Of a DNA stretch of 56,380 nucleotides, positions 1 to 13,122 are shown piece by piece. How positions within the stretch are numbered: position 1 is the stretch's first letter; every line of letters begins with the position of its first letter. The notes under the pieces were generated by a model. It did no database searches. It worked only from the letters and a program-made list of their open reading frames with translations, and was not told the origin of the DNA. Both the position numbers and the translations under genes were made by a program. Source of the stretch: Ophiosphaerella korrae (taxonomy: Eukaryota; Ascomycota; Dothideomycetes; Pleosporales; Phaeosphaeriaceae); NCBI GenBank assembly GCA_028456385.1, contig JALNQF010000268.1, forward strand, positions 1-56,380. The letters run 5' to 3'.

Positions 1-635
1 ATAAACTACTTATATAGTAGTAGAATCCTTTAATATAGTAAAAAAAGAAAAAGAAGCGCTTATATTATAAGAATCTATAGAAAAATCTATATAATAAAGA
101 AAAAAACGTTAGTAGGACTATATAATAGCTAAATATTATTCTACTAAGTATTAATACTAATAGGTTATAGCTAATAAATATAAGTTTTTAGTAAAAGTTT
201 ACTTTTATATCTTTTACTTAATATCTACTCTTTAAATAATTAGAATTAAGTATAACTCTACTATATTAATTTAACTATATATATCTAACTTATACTAAAA
301 AATAATAGAAAAAGATACTAAAAATAAAAAATTATTAAGCTTTGAAGTTAGCTTAAAAAAAAGTCCTCAAAACAGTTTAAATCCTAGCTCGCATCCGCTT
401 AGTAATCAAAAATCGTAGTAGACTAAAATATAGACCCAGATATTTTCTTTAGGATTTATGTTCGCTTATATTTTTAGCTATTTTATTAGTAGAGTTATTA
501 CTAGTTAAAAACTATAACTTTTTTTTAGGCTTTTTTTTCGTGTCACCCTACTGTATATAACTTTATTAAGTATATAGATAGTTTTATAATATATTTTAAT
601 TACTTATATAATAAGTAGTAAGCTTTATATTAAGC
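1..635. other. RIP-degenerated AT-rich DNA, left flank of the Gypsy insertion
   Basis: Very AT-rich sequence with almost no CpA or TpG and abundant TpA; no open frame survives. It ends in CCTAG, the 5-bp duplication that recurs at 7738-7742, so this stretch was contiguous with the sequence at 7743 before the chromovirus inserted. It is probably the upstream part of the older repeat whose Gypsy-type reverse transcriptase lies at about 8.4-8.8 kb. I cannot read a protein in it. Confidence 0.75.
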
Positions 636-640
636 CCTAG

Positions 641-1088
641 TGTTATAGACGTAATAGGAGAAATCGAGATAGAACTAATTAGTCCTAACTTAGATACTAA
701 CGAGGCATAGGATAAGTAGAGTAACGACACTAATTAGGAAGTAGCTTACAACTAGGACACGTAGGTGATCCCTTAATCTATTAAGTGCATAGACAGAAAA
801 TAATTACAGATTAATAGATTAGTAATCTACAATCTGTATCTACTAAGATTTAATACAAACTATAGATTAATAGATTAGTTAGACTATATAGTTAGTAGCA
901 ATGTGCATTGTTAGGATAGTATTAGTAATTTAATCCTTTAACTATAGAACGCTAATACAAGATAGTTGTAAAATATCTTCTATTAGTTATAGTTATTATA
1001 GATTATACTATAAGCTTTTGTTATTACCTCTTAATCTACTAACTTCCTAATATAGGAAATTATAGTTAACGATAGGTAGCCTATTACA
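641..1088 (+). repeat. 5' long terminal repeat
   Basis: 448 bp, beginning TGTTATAG and ending TATTACA, preceded by CCTAG. It aligns base for base in length with the copy at 7290-7737; differences are mainly C/T and G/A transitions. It keeps the canonical TG...CA ends. Confidence 0.95.
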
Positions 1089-4000
1089 CCTTGCTAATTT
1101 AGTTATTAAGAGGAGCGAAGCGTAAGTAGCGTATAGTCTAGCTAATATAATAGTAGAAAGTTTAAAAAGTAGAGTACTAGGGAGTAGTTATAAGTCTAAT
1201 AGTACTATATAGGAAACAATTAAGGACTATATTAATAACCTAATTTCTAAAAAAGAAGATATAAAGATAGTAATTAATACCCTAGAAACGTAGAATAAGG
1301 AGCTATAAGATTACGCGAAACAAAATAAAGTATAAATTAAGGCTATTATTAAAGGTTAAAACTAGATAGAATTAATTACGCAACGCCTAGAGATAAGCGC
1401 AACAAAGAAACTACTAAAGATACCTGTCTTTAAGAAGTTTAATAGAATAAGAGAGAATCTAAGACCCTTTATAGCTTTAGTACAACTCTAGATAGATATA
1501 TAAGTACTATACTTTAATATAGAAGAAAAAAAAGTAATATATATTAGATTACACCTTAAAGAAGACGTAATAAGATAGTATAAACCTTACTAGATAGACT
1601 ATACGATATATTCTCTAATAACCTAGAAGGATAAAATAAGAGCTATCTTTAGAAGTTATAAATACTTTACTAAACAAATAAGAGTAGTATTTAGAGATAC
1701 AGACGTTACTCGACAAGCTAAAGAATAGTTAGAAAAACTTACACAAAATTAGAGTGTTCCTAAATACGTATTATAATTTAAATAACTATCCTAAAATATA
1801 GAATAGAACGAGTTAGCCCTAATATTACAATTTAAACAAGGACTAAATTCTAAGATACGATACAAAATAATCTATATAGAGAAACTATAAATACTAGAAG
1901 CCCTAAAGTAATAGGTAATACAAATTAATAATAATCTTTAAGAATAGAAGAAGAATAAGTATAGAGGCTATACCTAGAATTAAGATAAAAGAGACCCTAT
2001 AATCCTTAATACAAACAAAGATAAGAAGAAAAAGAAGAATAAAGACTTTACGTGCTTTAACTATAGTAAGAAAAGCTACTACGTAAGAGACTACTAATTA
2101 TAAAAGAAGAAGGATATAGTATATTATAAATATAAGAAACCTAGACACTTTGTAAAAGACTATAGAAGTAAAGACCTAAAGAAAGAAACTTAGTTAAAAA
2201 TAACTAAAAAGAAGAAAGAAGTACTATAAGCATAGGCTAAACCTTAAGAGAAGGTAGCTAAGAGTAAGGAAGTATAACACGTAATACTCTACTAGACCTT
2301 TTATTATAATAATTACTACTATATATATCTTTTTAGTAAATAGGGAGTAGTATAGTTTCTATAGAAATAAAGGTATAGAGTAGCTATAACAAAAGAAAGA
2401 AGAATAAAAGTATAGCTAGAAGAAATAGTATATATAATAGACCTACTAATAGAAGATTTAGAAGGGGAGAGACCCTAGATACTATTAATCTAGGCTAAAG
2501 GACTAGCACTAAATAAAGAGACTACTATAACTACTTCTAAAGGACTATAAAGAAGTAAGAAATAAGTTAGTATAAGAAGTAAAGAGTATACCTAGCTAAC
2601 AATATATAGCTATAATAGCTACACAATAATAGATATAGAAGAACGAAATAAAGAATAGAGATTTATTTAAATATACTTAATAGTTATAAGTATAGAAGAA
2701 GTGTACAAAGACTAAAAAGAACGTAATCTTAGAAAAACGAAGTTTACACTATTTTAAGAATAGATAAAGTAATATATAGTTATAGTAAAGAGAATACTTA
2801 TATAGAAAGAATAGTAACACCTTATAAGAAAAACGTAATAGATTAATAAAGCCTATATACTAAGAGTACTAGTAGTATACTATATCCTAATAATAGATAC
2901 ACCTAGTAAAGACAAATACTAGGAAGGGGACGATAAAATAATAGATCTAAAACATCTAGCACATTTTAAAGTATTATAGATATTATACCTACACAAGAAT
3001 TGTATTATATATAAGAACCCTAAAGTAAACAACAAAGTATAGCCTATAAGAAGAAAAGGCTATAACTATAAGAAAGTAATTATAGTAGAAGATATCTAAG
3101 GATAGAAAATAACTCTAGAAGATAGATATATAGTAGTAAGACCTAGACCTAAGCTAACTAAGAAATGCGTCTAAAGAGGACTATAGTATAAATATAAGAA
3201 TAATAAATATCTAAAATACGAGGAATATAAACTTAAAATAGGGCTATAGCCCTAGAAAGATAGATAATTTATAAAATCGCCTAAGTAAGAAAAGCTAGAA
3301 GGTATAAGAGGCCTATATATTACAAAAATAAGTATATACTAAGAAAAGAAAGTACAATTAATAATTAATAGTAGAGCTATAAGAAACTTTATATTAAAGA
3401 AGTTTATAGAAACATAAGAGATACGTTATATAATAAAGAAATACCCTTAATAACTAAGTATAATTAAAAGAAAACTATTCTAAGAACCTATTAGGTTTAA
3501 AATAGTTCCCTCTATATTAGAACTAGAAGAGATAACAATTAGGAATATAGTTATAGATATAACAACAATTAATAATAAATAAGATATAATATTAAGTATA
3601 CTATAGTTATAGATAACTAACCTATATATTAATTAGAGAATAGAAAAGATTAGTTACTATAGAATAGAGATATTAAAAGCTAACATAAACACCTATAAAG
3701 GAGAATTCCCTAAAGAATATAAGAAATAGGAAAAATAGCTTATAGAGCTAGAAGACTACCTGCTAGAATATTAACTATAAGACTTAATAATAGAACTAGA
3801 AGAAAGTAAAAACATAAGATAGAGCCTAGTCTACTAAAAAAAAGAAGAAGAATCTAAAATTAAATAAATATTTATCTAGAACGCAATAAAAAAGAGATAG
3901 ATATAGGAATCTAAATCTTTAGTAGTATACAAACTTATATTTATAGACAAAAAAGGAACAAGTAATAAAAGACCCTACGTAGATTTTAGGAAAACTAACA

Positions 4001-7000
4001 TAATTATAAACAAGAACTAATATCTATTACTATAAATAGACAAAATACAAGATAGACTATAAAGAGCAAAAATCTTTACAAAGTTAGATATCTAGAACGC
4101 CTACTACTAGATTAGAATTAAAGAAGGTAATAAGTAGAAAATAGCGTTTAGAATACAATATAGACTATATAAATACTTAGTTATACTATTTAGCTTACTA
4201 AACGCACTAGTAGTATTCTAAGAAAGAATTAATATAGTACTAAGAGAGTACTTAGACGTATTTATATTTGTATATCTAGACAACATCCTTATATTCTTAG
4301 AAATAGAAGAAGAACACGTATAATACGTGTACAAAGTACTAGAAAAACTAGTAGAAAATAAATTATTTCTTAAAATAAGAAAATACAAATTCTATATAAA
4401 GGAAATAGATTTCCTTAGATTTATTATTAAACTAGGAAAAATTAAGATTAACCTAGAAAAGATTAGATTAATTAACAAATAGCTAATACTAAGAAACTTA
4501 AAAGAGGTATAATAATTTTATAGGCTAGCTAACTTTTATAGAAAGTTAATAGTAAGATAGTCTAAAGATATAGAACTAATAATAAGACTTATAAAGAAAG
4601 ACACGCTATTTAAATAGATAAAAGAATATAACAAAGTATTTAAGAAAATTAAGAGAAAGTTTATAGAAAACCTAGTTATTAGAATATACAACCTAGACCT
4701 ACTAGTAATAGTAAAGATAGATACATCTAACTTAGTCTATAGAATAGCACTAATATAAGAAGACCTAAAGACTAAAAAGGAATATTTAGTTAAATACTTC
4801 TCTAAGAAGATAAAAATAGTAGAACTTAACTACCTAATTTACGATAAAGAGATACTAGTAATCTACAAAGTATTTAAATAATAGAGAGTATACCTATAAA
4901 GAGTAAAGTATAAGATAAAGGTTTATATAAACTATAAGAATCTTATAGGATTTATAATAAATAAAGAGTTATTATAACACTATACAAGATAGTAGGAATT
5001 TCTATTAATATTTAACTTAGAAATTATATATACAAAAGGGAAAGACAATTAATTTATAGATACCTTTAGTAGAAGACTAGACTTATAAAAAGAAGTAAAC
5101 GCTACTAGTATAGTTCTAGTTAAGAATAAAGAAAGATACTTAGTCCTAAATATACCTAAAATAGCCGCAATACTTAAAAGAATAAGTAGCGAGCTAGATA
5201 AATAGATTTAGAAAGTAACGTAGAAAGTATCTAAAGAAATAGAGAAACTAGAAATCTAAGAAGGATTTGCATAAGCTTATAGAAGAATATATATCCTAAA
5301 GGAAATACAAAGAGAATTTATACGATAATTCTACAAATTACTAGTATATAGATATTAAGGTATCAACAAAATAGTAGATAGACTACTAAGAGACTATTAT
5401 ATTCTAAAAGTAAGATAATTAGTAATAGAAGTACTATAAGACTATATAGAATACTAAAGAAATAAGTATAATAGACACGCACTATATAGAATACTATAAC
5501 TAGTTAAGATACTAGAATAACTATAGGGAGTTATTACAATAGACTTTATTACAAAGTTACCTAAGTCTAAGGACCTAATATTAGGAGTTAAATATAATAG
5601 AATTTTAATAATAGTAGATAAACTTATAAAGTACTTAAACTTCTATCTATATAAAGAGAAAAGTAGGATAGAGGTTACTATATACTAGGTTCTAGGAACT
5701 ATAATTAGTTAATATAGACTACTAGATAAAATTATTATAGATAGAGATATACAATTTATATTAAAACTATAAGGAACAATAATAGCGTAATTAGGAATAC
5801 AATACGTAATATCTACGGCATATTACCTACAAATAGATAGATAATTAGAACGTATAAATTAGATAGTAGAATAGTACTTAAGATACTACCTTAACTACAA
5901 TTAAAACAATTAGGTATAACTATTACCTATAGTATAGCTAGTATATAATAGTACAAAGAATATAGTAATAAAAGTATTACTCTTTTTTGCAAACTATAGA
6001 TTCGAACTTAATATATACTAGACACTAAAAAACTAGATATCTTAGTCTCTAAGAGGAGAAAACTTTGCTAACAGACTTAAAGATATATACAATTAACTAA
6101 GATAGGATGTAGAATTCCTATATAATTAAATAGTAAAATACTACAATAAGAAGTATAAAAAGAGACTTTAATTTAGAGAGAGAGAAAAAGTATAGTTAGT
6201 ACGAAAGAATATTAAGAGTAAAAGACTAAGCCCTAAACTAGACTACGTTAAGATAAGACTATACAAAATTAAGAAAGAAGTTATACTAGTTATATTTAAA
6301 CTAAAACTACTAAACAAAATAAGGATATACCTAACCTTCTACGTAGTACTACTTAAGATAGTACTATAAAATATAGAACTACTAGTGTATAAAGTAGATA
6401 CGTATAGAGAACAAAAAAAATAAGAAGTTAAAGAAATCCTATAGTACTAGTTCTATAATAGAAGAAACTACTACTTAGTAGAATAGATAAGAGTAAATAA
6501 AAAAGGATAACTATAAGAAAAAATATAGGAACTAGAGGACAACCTTAATTACCCTAAGAAACTAGAGGAGTTCTAAAGTTAAAACCCTCTAGAATGCCTA
6601 GTAGCGAACTAAGAAAATCGATAGTACTACTGCTAGATAGAGAGGTAATAGGAGCGCCTAATATAATAAGAGCCTAAGTAGCCTCTACTATATCCTTAAA
6701 ATTAAGCTTAGACTCTAAGAGAGTAGACTACTTAATAGACTTCTTATTGTTTAAGGCCTTCGTCTTATAAAGATAGGATAAATAAGCCTAATTATTAGAT
6801 AACTATATTTAATTATTAAGAAACTAAGACTAATACTCCTCTAGCGTACAACGAGAGACCTCGTAGAGTCTCTTATGCTCTTTTTTAGCCTCTACGATCT
6901 ATAATAATAGTTTTTCTTAAGCGTAGTTAATAGCTCTCTCTATTACAAATAAGTAGAGACGCGTAAATAAGTATTCTTAACTTATACTCTACTATAGACA

Positions 7001-7289
7001 TACTAGAAAGGTTATAGGACGAATAAGTATTAGTATAAATATATACCTTATAAGCCTTACTATACTTTAAAAAAAGATAGACTAATAGAAGATTTATAGA
7101 CTTACAATAAGAATAAAGAAATATTACAACACTACTACGTAATATACAATCTACTAATTAAATACGATAAAGAGTAGATTTAGTAGGTATAAAAATAGAG
7201 AATAAGGAACTTTATATTAATAAAGAAATAGGATTAATAACTTTAGCCCTAGTATAGAGAAATAAGAGACTACGTAGAAGAGGGAATAG

Positions 7290-7737
7290 TGTTATAGGCG
7301 TAATAAGAGAAATTAAGATAGAACTAATTAGTCCTAACTTAGATACTAACGAGGTATAGGACGAGTAAGGTAACGACACTAATTAGGAAGTAGCTTACAA
7401 CTAGGACACGTAGGTAATCCCTTAATCTATTAAGTGTATAGATAGAAAATAATTATAGATTAATAGATTAGTAATCTACAATCTATATCTACTAAGATTT
7501 AATACAAACTATAGATTAACAGATTAGTTAGACTATATAGTTAGTAGTAATACGCATTATTAGGATAGTATTAGTAATTTAATCCTTTAACTATAGAACG
7601 CTAATATAAGATAGTTACAAAACATCTTCTATTATTTATAGTTATTATAGATTATACTATAAGCTTTTATTATTACCTCTTAATCTACTAACTCTCTAAT
7701 ATAGGTACCTATAGTTAATAATAGGTAGCCTATTATA
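7290..7737 (+). repeat. 3' long terminal repeat
   Basis: 448-bp direct repeat of 641-1088. Its terminal CA has become TA, as RIP of CpA would give. It is followed immediately by the CCTAG target duplication at 7738-7742. Confidence 0.95.
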
Positions 7738-7742
7738 CCTAG

Positions 7743-10700
7743 CTACTATAAGTAACTAGTTTAAGCTAGTATAGTATATAAATACTATATATACTTACTC
7801 TAGCTACTTTAGCTACTTTACCTTTACTAAAAGCTTTTTAGGTAGCTTATATACTAAGTAATATATATAAGTATATATACTAGTATAAGAGCTTATTACT
7901 AGTATTAATTATTAATATAACTAATTAACTTAAAAAAAGAGTATATATAATAATACTAGAAGCTAAGTTAATATATAATTAGATTTCTAGTCTTAAAAAA
8001 GCTAATAAAGTAGCTAGTAAGTATAAATTATAAAAAAAAAAGTATATTTAGAAAAAAAAGTCTTAATAAAAAGATAAAGAGAGGATATAATTACTTAACT
8101 AGAGGCTAGTTACTAGATTAATTATAAATAGCGTAATAGTAAGTAGTATTTAAGCTTAAGTTACTAGGCTTATTTATACTATAAAAAGTATAAAAAAACT
8201 AAGTATAACTTATATATATATAAAAAAGATAAAGAAGCTACTACTTAATTTATTATATAAATATATACTCTCTATTTTACTATATTATTAAGTTATATAC
8301 TTAAAAAAGTATATAACTTACTTATAAACTATATTATAACATATAGTTTTTACTACTTATATAATACTTTAAAATTAGAATACTTAACTACTTTTATTAC
8401 TTACTTAAGTATATATACTTATAAAGTAGTATTTTTTAGCTATACTAATATACTAGTTAATTTTAAGTATAATATTAACTTAGCTTTACTATAATATTTA
8501 TATAACTTCTATACTATATTTATAAGTAATATTTTAGTTTACTCTAATAATAAAATAAACTATATCTAGTATATTTATAAAGCACTTATAAAACTAAAAA
8601 AGTAAAGCTTTTATACTACTTTAGTTAAGTTTTTAAGTATAATTATATTTAATAAATAAATTATAATAAATTTCTTTAAAGTTAAAGCTATTTAAAAGTA
8701 AAAAATACTAAAAACTTTAAAAAAAGTTTTAGCTTTTTTAAGCTATACTAGATTCTTTTAATAATTTATTAAAAATTACTTAAGCTATACTTTATTACTT
8801 ACTACGATAATTAAGTTTAAAGTTATTACTAAACTTACTAAAAGAAATAAGCTACTTTTTTAAAAAACTTAAAATTAGCTTTTTATAATTACTTAAGAAT
8901 ATATAAATATTTTTAATAAACTAAAAGTTACTTTTTAGCTAAAAGTATTTTTACTTTAGTTTAATCTTTTAAAATTAATTTATATCTAAACTAATAATTT
9001 AGAGTAAGCTTTAAGTAAAGTAATAAGCTAACTAAACTAAAGTAAAATCTAATAGCTAGTTAATATCTTTTTAAATAATTATACTTTAGTAAAATATAAT
9101 TATAATATTTATAATCTAAGTATTTAAAGAATAAAAATTAAAGCTTATAAGTAGTCTATATATAATTAGTATTATAATAAACTAATATAATTTAAAAACT
9201 TTTATAAAAACTAAAAACCTTAATTACTACTAAGCTTATAAGTTATTATTTCTCTCTTAATTTAACTTTTATATTAAATATATACTTATTAATAAAAATA
9301 AAGTTTTAGATACTATAAGTTACTAATTATAAATTTAATCTATAGATAATTTTAATTCCTAAGTATTAAAAGCTAACTAAATTATCTTAAGCTTTTTAGT
9401 TCTAGCTTTATATATAAAACTTATAATAAATATACTAATTTATACTTTAAACTTTATAAACTTATAAATACTAAATAGATTTATTCTAAAATAAGCTACT
9501 ATAGTATATACTTACTCTTATTATTATATAAAAATAAAACTAAATTATTAAACTTAATAGAAAATTTTCTACTACTTTATAATAAAAAACTAGACTTAAA
9601 ACTCTTATTATACTTTATTAACTTTTACTTAATAAAAGAATTACTATAGAAAAAGCTTTTAAAAGTTTTTACTTACTCTATTTAAAAATAAGCTATATAT
9701 ACTATATCCTTAATTTAGTTAGTTACTAATATAGCTTTAGTTCTTAACTCTTTTTTCTTCTTTTTTATTCTTAAATTAATAATAAGTTATAATTTTACTA
9801 TTAATACTATAGTTATTAGTTTAAAAGCTTATAGTATACTAAATAATAAGTTTACTTTTATAGTAAAAATAATAAAATAGAAAATTAACTTAATATATAA
9901 ATAAATAATTTAATAAAAGTTTAATTTTTCTAAATACTTATTAAAGCTAATACATAATTACTTTAAAAATAGATATTATTTTAGCTTACTATTAAAGTAA
10001 AATAATCTAGTTTCTAATATAATAATTTAAGCTATATACTATAACTATTATAGAAGAAAGAAATTATATATTAATATTACTAGTAAACTTAGTTAAAATA
10101 GTATTAAAATATTAGCTATAATAGTTTAGTAAGTTTTATAAAATATAAGATTTAAGAAAATAAAGTTAATAAAAAAGCTAAAGTTAATAATAAAGATAAA
10201 GTAAAAATAGATTTAGAAGTATTTTCTTAATAAAGATTAGATAATAAAATACTAGATAAATATTATTTAGTTTAATAATATATCTATTATCTTTCTTTAT
10301 AAATATAGTAGATATAATATTTAAAAGAAAGTAGATAAAGCTTTTATTTATAGCTATATTTATAAAAAGTAAAAAAACTATTTTAAATTTATATTTTAGA
10401 AGTACTTTATATATATTAAGAATTAGCCTTATTACTATTAGATATTAAATATATAAAATAATAAAAAAGCTACTTTTTTTATTAAAAAAAAATAAAATAT
10501 AGAACTTAAGCTCTTAATTTAGTAATAAACTAAGCTTATAGCTTTAATAAAAGTAAAATATATCTAATAAAAAGTTAATATTAAGTAGTAGTTTAGGAAT
10601 TAATTAGTAGTATTACTAGTTAGTTATTCTTTTTTTTAAGTTATTAACTTTTACTAAAGAATATATAGCTAAATACTTAGAAATAATTATTAAAGAAAAT

Positions 10701-11640
10701 AAAGTACTAACTTATAATTATAATATTTAATTATATATATATAGTTAATATAAAGTTTAAAAGCTTTTTTAAAATAAAAATTTACTTAATTTAAAAACTA
10801 TTATGTATTATTAAGTATAAATAAAGTAATATACTAAATAGAAAAGAGTACTAAAAAAAAACTAAAAGTAACTTATTTTTAATATAGTTTATTAGCGAGC
10901 TAGTAGTATAAGTAAGCTAGCTACTTTAAAATATACTAAAAAGCTTAAAAAATATCTTAATAATAGCTTAATAATATTTTCTAAAAACTTAAATATAAGC
11001 TCTTATATATATATTCTACTACTTAATATATTATTAGGGCGTATAATCTTATAGTTATTAAGATATATTAAGATATTTAAAAATACCTCTATTTTTAAAC
11101 TCTAAACTTAAGATCTTAATAACTATAAATCTATATACTCTAATATTATACTAAGTACTAGAATAAGTATATATTTAAAGTTTTAGATATTATTATTAAG
11201 CTATTATTAAAATATTTTTTAAGTTTTTTAGTATATTTTAGAGTAACTAGCTTACTTATACTACTAGCTTACTTATACTACTAGCTTTTTTATAAAGTAT
11301 ATTAAAAAAATATTTAAAAGACTTACTTTAAAATAAAATATAAGCTAAAATTAAATATATATTTATATATATTTAAAAGATTATTATATAAGAAAGTAAA
11401 AATAAGTATAAAAAAAAAGAATCTAAGTAGAAATAAGTATAAGAAACTAAATTAAAAATATAGTATATAGGCTTATTTTTAAATAAAGTAAGTAAAAACT
11501 TTTAAAAGCTACTTCTATAGATATAGTATACTAAGAAAACTATATAGCTTAAGCTATATTTACTACTATAAATAGTAAATAATAAAACCTATTAAATACT
11601 TTTTATAAAGTAAACAATCTAATAGTAAGCCTATATTAGG
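7743..11640 (+). mobile_element. Second RIP-degenerated Ty3/Gypsy-like element (interrupted)
   Basis: Extremely AT-rich block. On the plus strand the region around 8350-8790 still reads as a Gypsy-type reverse transcriptase: a decayed palm region ending in an ILVYSNN-like stretch at about 8530, and a downstream connection with the order expected of FLGYxxFYRRFIKNY-type Gypsy sequence at about 8740-8780. RNase H-like remnants may follow to about 9.1 kb. No LTR pair, gag or integrase was recognised, and 9.2-10.9 kb could not be read. Because the chromovirus at 641-7737 splits a CCTAG target, part of this older element may lie at 1-635. Element limits are uncertain. Confidence 0.6.
10899..11285. 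repeat. Long imperfect inverted repeat (fold-back) in RIP DNA
   Basis: Left arm from 10899 starts GCTAGTAGTATAAGTAAGC. The reverse complement of the sequence ending at 11285 starts with the same bases and stays aligned for about 170-190 bp with scattered differences, including the block TTATAGTTATTAAGAT near the centre. The right arm carries an extra 17-bp unit (a tandem duplication of CTTACTTATACTACTAG). The spacer is short, near 11,080. This resembles a fold-back or MITE-like element, or two head-to-head copies of a repeat end. No target duplication was identified. Confidence 0.7.
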
Positions 11641-13025
11641 AAATAGACGCTCCCCGATTAGGTAATCCGGGCTCGCTTAACGGTTCCGCGCTAGCGCCCG
11701 AACAGGGAATCGCTTATGACCTACTATAAAACGCTCTCCCTCCGCCGTTATTTTCTCCTCCTCCTTCCTATAACGTTTTCTCTCTACTCTCCTCCTTCGA
11801 TCCGCCCACCTCCTCTTTCCTCTCGCCTATGCTAGCAAGTTTCATTGGATCTCGGCGAACCCTTTTCTTGTGAGGCATTTTTTCAGCAGACCCGCCGCCC
11901 CCCATCCATCACTGCCTGCACTGCCGTCCCCCTCGCAATTCCCCCCCTTTTTGCGGGCAGCGCCATGTATCTTCTCGTGCCTCGTACCTCTAGCCTCTAG
12001 CCCCTAGATGCTAGTGGTAGCTGGAACGAAGCCGCCGCAATTCGGATCTACACGCGCATTCAGCAGCCCTCACGTTTTCCCTCGCATCCACTCGCGCACT
12101 TGCACACCCTGCAAGCACTCCCCCTTCTCAAGCAGGATGAAGCTCGGCCACTGGCCGACAAGGGACTCCAGTGTGTCTCCCCCCTTTTTTCCCCCGCTCC
12201 GGATTCACCGATAGAGTTTGCCTGCCCGCCTATCAGTCCCAGCCTGGAACGAGCAGATGCATAGCCCGCACTGCCATTGTCTCATCTTCAGCACCAACAC
12301 GGCTGTGTTGCGTCGCGCCCCCCTTGTAGCCGACTATGCTGGACTAATCTCTCAAGCGGTGAGGTGGACAGTAGCCCACATGAGACGCCTGAGCCTCGTG
12401 AGGCCTGAGTCTAGGCGACCCTACCGTCCACGCCACCGCCATCATGCAAGGGAGGTGGCCCGTCTCGCATAATACATACAGCGTTGCTGTAACCTTTCGA
12501 TGCAACCGGCAGGGGCATAGTATCTAGATGCTGGCCTCTAAAAAGCTAGCGGCCAATATCTCCAACTGGCGGCGGGGGGCTATAGGAGCTGAATGAAGCT
12601 TTCACGTCGAATCACTGGCCGACACGGTACTCGACCCATAACACTTACGTATTCGTATTCATGCGTTATCCGGCACCAAGGCCACACTACGTAAGAGAGT
12701 GGTTGATGATCGAAGAAGAAGCTGGCGATCGATGATGTGGGTGCTTGGCCAGCTGAAAGACGCGCACCACCAGGCCGTAGTGAAAAGCGATCATTTGCTA
12801 GTCAAAGGCTGGATGAGCTAGGATGACTCCTCTTCCGAGATGCCGCTGCTGTGTGTACACTCCGCCGGATTGCATCCCATCCAATCCAATTCAATCCGCC
12901 TATTCGCCCTGCTTGTTGAGAGCTCCATTGCCCTGTTCGCTGCTAGGCCCCTTACTTCTATTTCCGTAATGGGTGCGGTATTTATGCAAACCCTTTGTTC
13001 TTGGGCAGCTGCGCCGACCGCTGCA
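11641..13025. other. Island edge and promoter-side DNA without a supported gene
   Basis: At 11641 composition jumps from AT-rich to GC-rich. The first roughly 190 bp are CpG-rich yet still nearly free of CpA/TpG, so RIP reached them. After about 11,835 dinucleotides look normal. Pyrimidine-rich stretches (11,740-11,830 and 11,930-12,200) resemble fungal promoter or 5' UTR DNA. Two short open frames (12,008-12,214 and 12,218-12,472) have no recognisable features and I do not call them genes. Confidence 0.6.
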
Positions 13026-13033
13026 TATAAATC
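13026..13033 (+). promoter_or_regulatory. TATA box of the Myb/SANT-like gene
   Basis: TATAAATC, 97 bp upstream of the chosen ATG at 13123. That leaves a plausible transcription start about 30 bp downstream and a 5' UTR of 60-70 nt. Confidence 0.5.
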
Positions 13034-13122
13034 GATGCTCGGTCCGGAGAGGGTGCTGGATTCTTTGTTTAAACTTCTCACTCATAGCCAGAGAGTGCAC
13101 TAGATCAGGTCACTCCTTCGAA

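Larger units (their letters stand above)
641..7737 (+). mobile_element. Degenerate Ty3/Gypsy chromovirus, full length, RIP-mutated
   Basis: A 7,097-bp LTR retrotransposon bounded by two 448-bp direct repeats and by CCTAG target-site duplications (636-640 and 7738-7742). The plus-strand reading order matches Ty3/Gypsy chromoviruses: gag with two decayed CCHC knuckles (2053-2094 and 2122-2163, Cys/His codons mostly now Tyr), a protease active-site relic near 3367, reverse transcriptase with a decayed YLDD box at 4273-4284, RNase H (about 4690-5060), integrase (IDFITKLPK-type block near 5540) and a chromodomain-like end (about 6460-6575). Stop codons, nearly all TAA/TAG, interrupt every domain, so the element cannot make its proteins. 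CpG survives while CpA/TpG is almost gone. A purine-rich tract at about 7275-7289 directly before the 3' LTR fits a polypurine tract. The primer-binding site was not recognised. Confidence 0.93.

Noticed and set aside
12008..12472. Two adjacent plus-strand frames of 68 and 84 codons
   Set aside because: Composition follows pyrimidine-rich promoter DNA, no conserved features, starts are arbitrary.
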